From Chthoniobacterales bacterium (GTDB taxonomy: Bacteria > Verrucomicrobiota > Verrucomicrobiae > Chthoniobacterales > UBA10450), in assembly GCA_003244125.1 (NCBI GenBank), contig QHBL01000008.1, forward strand, positions 1 to 6,426: a stretch of DNA of 6,426 nucleotides, in the 5' to 3' direction. How positions within the stretch are numbered: the stretch's first letter is position 1; every line of letters starts with the position of its first letter. Both the position numbers and the translations under genes were made by a program. A model generated the notes under the pieces. It did no database searches and had not been told where the DNA came from. It saw only the letters and a program-made list of their open reading frames with translations. Below, piece after piece: positions 6,425 through 6,426 of this stretch.

Positions 6425-6426
6425 GG

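Noticed and set aside
1..6426. CRISPR arrays, tRNA or rRNA genes, transposases, integrases, toxin-antitoxin pairs or phage-defence genes
   Set aside because: No short spaced repeats, cloverleaf-like segments or recognisable motifs of these systems were seen on either strand. The only repeats are the HAF units and the two upstream cassettes.

Overview
The window looks like chromosomal DNA from a soil Gram-negative bacterium, most likely of the Verrucomicrobiota (Chthoniobacterales, 'Candidatus Udaeobacter'-like), with Acidobacteriota as the main alternative. This rests on recalled protein families: a TonB-dependent receptor with the N-terminal signature SNIPTAEEVGPNPV, small secreted proteins whose signal peptides share an IPVLL-x-AL core, HAF-type extracellular repeats, and a C-terminal DPRFEKIVASLAPK tail typical of TPR/kinase proteins in these phyla. 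No database search was possible, so the taxonomic call is tentative.

Layout. Positions 3-62 hold the last codons of a plus-strand gene. Two plus-strand genes for small secreted proteins follow: a six-repeat HAF protein (246-1133) and a lipocalin-like secreted protein (1329-1715) whose C-terminal end has slipped into another frame by an apparent one-base deletion near 1700-1703. A strong hairpin terminator (1809-1841) lies just after the displaced stop. Next is a large plus-strand TonB-dependent outer-membrane receptor whose frame is open from 1985 to 5005 but has no ATG, GTG or TTG ahead of its signal peptide and plug. A minus-strand metal-dependent amidohydrolase (stop at 5045) converges on it and runs in frame off the right edge.

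The most unusual feature is that the two small secreted-protein genes, whose mature parts are unrelated, share an almost identical upstream block (141-245 and 1226-1328). A 53-nt core matches at 50 positions and sits exactly 69 nt before each ATG. Similarity resumes in the signal-peptide hydrophobic core and then vanishes. A candidate sigma-70 promoter at the head of both copies would make the conserved core an untranslated leader. This suggests a promoter-leader-signal-peptide cassette placed in front of different secreted domains.

Functionally, the window concerns the cell envelope: two exported proteins, an outer-membrane receptor for an unknown ligand, and a hydrolase of unknown substrate. 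Nothing shows that they form one pathway. I found no tRNA, rRNA, CRISPR array, transposase or phage gene.
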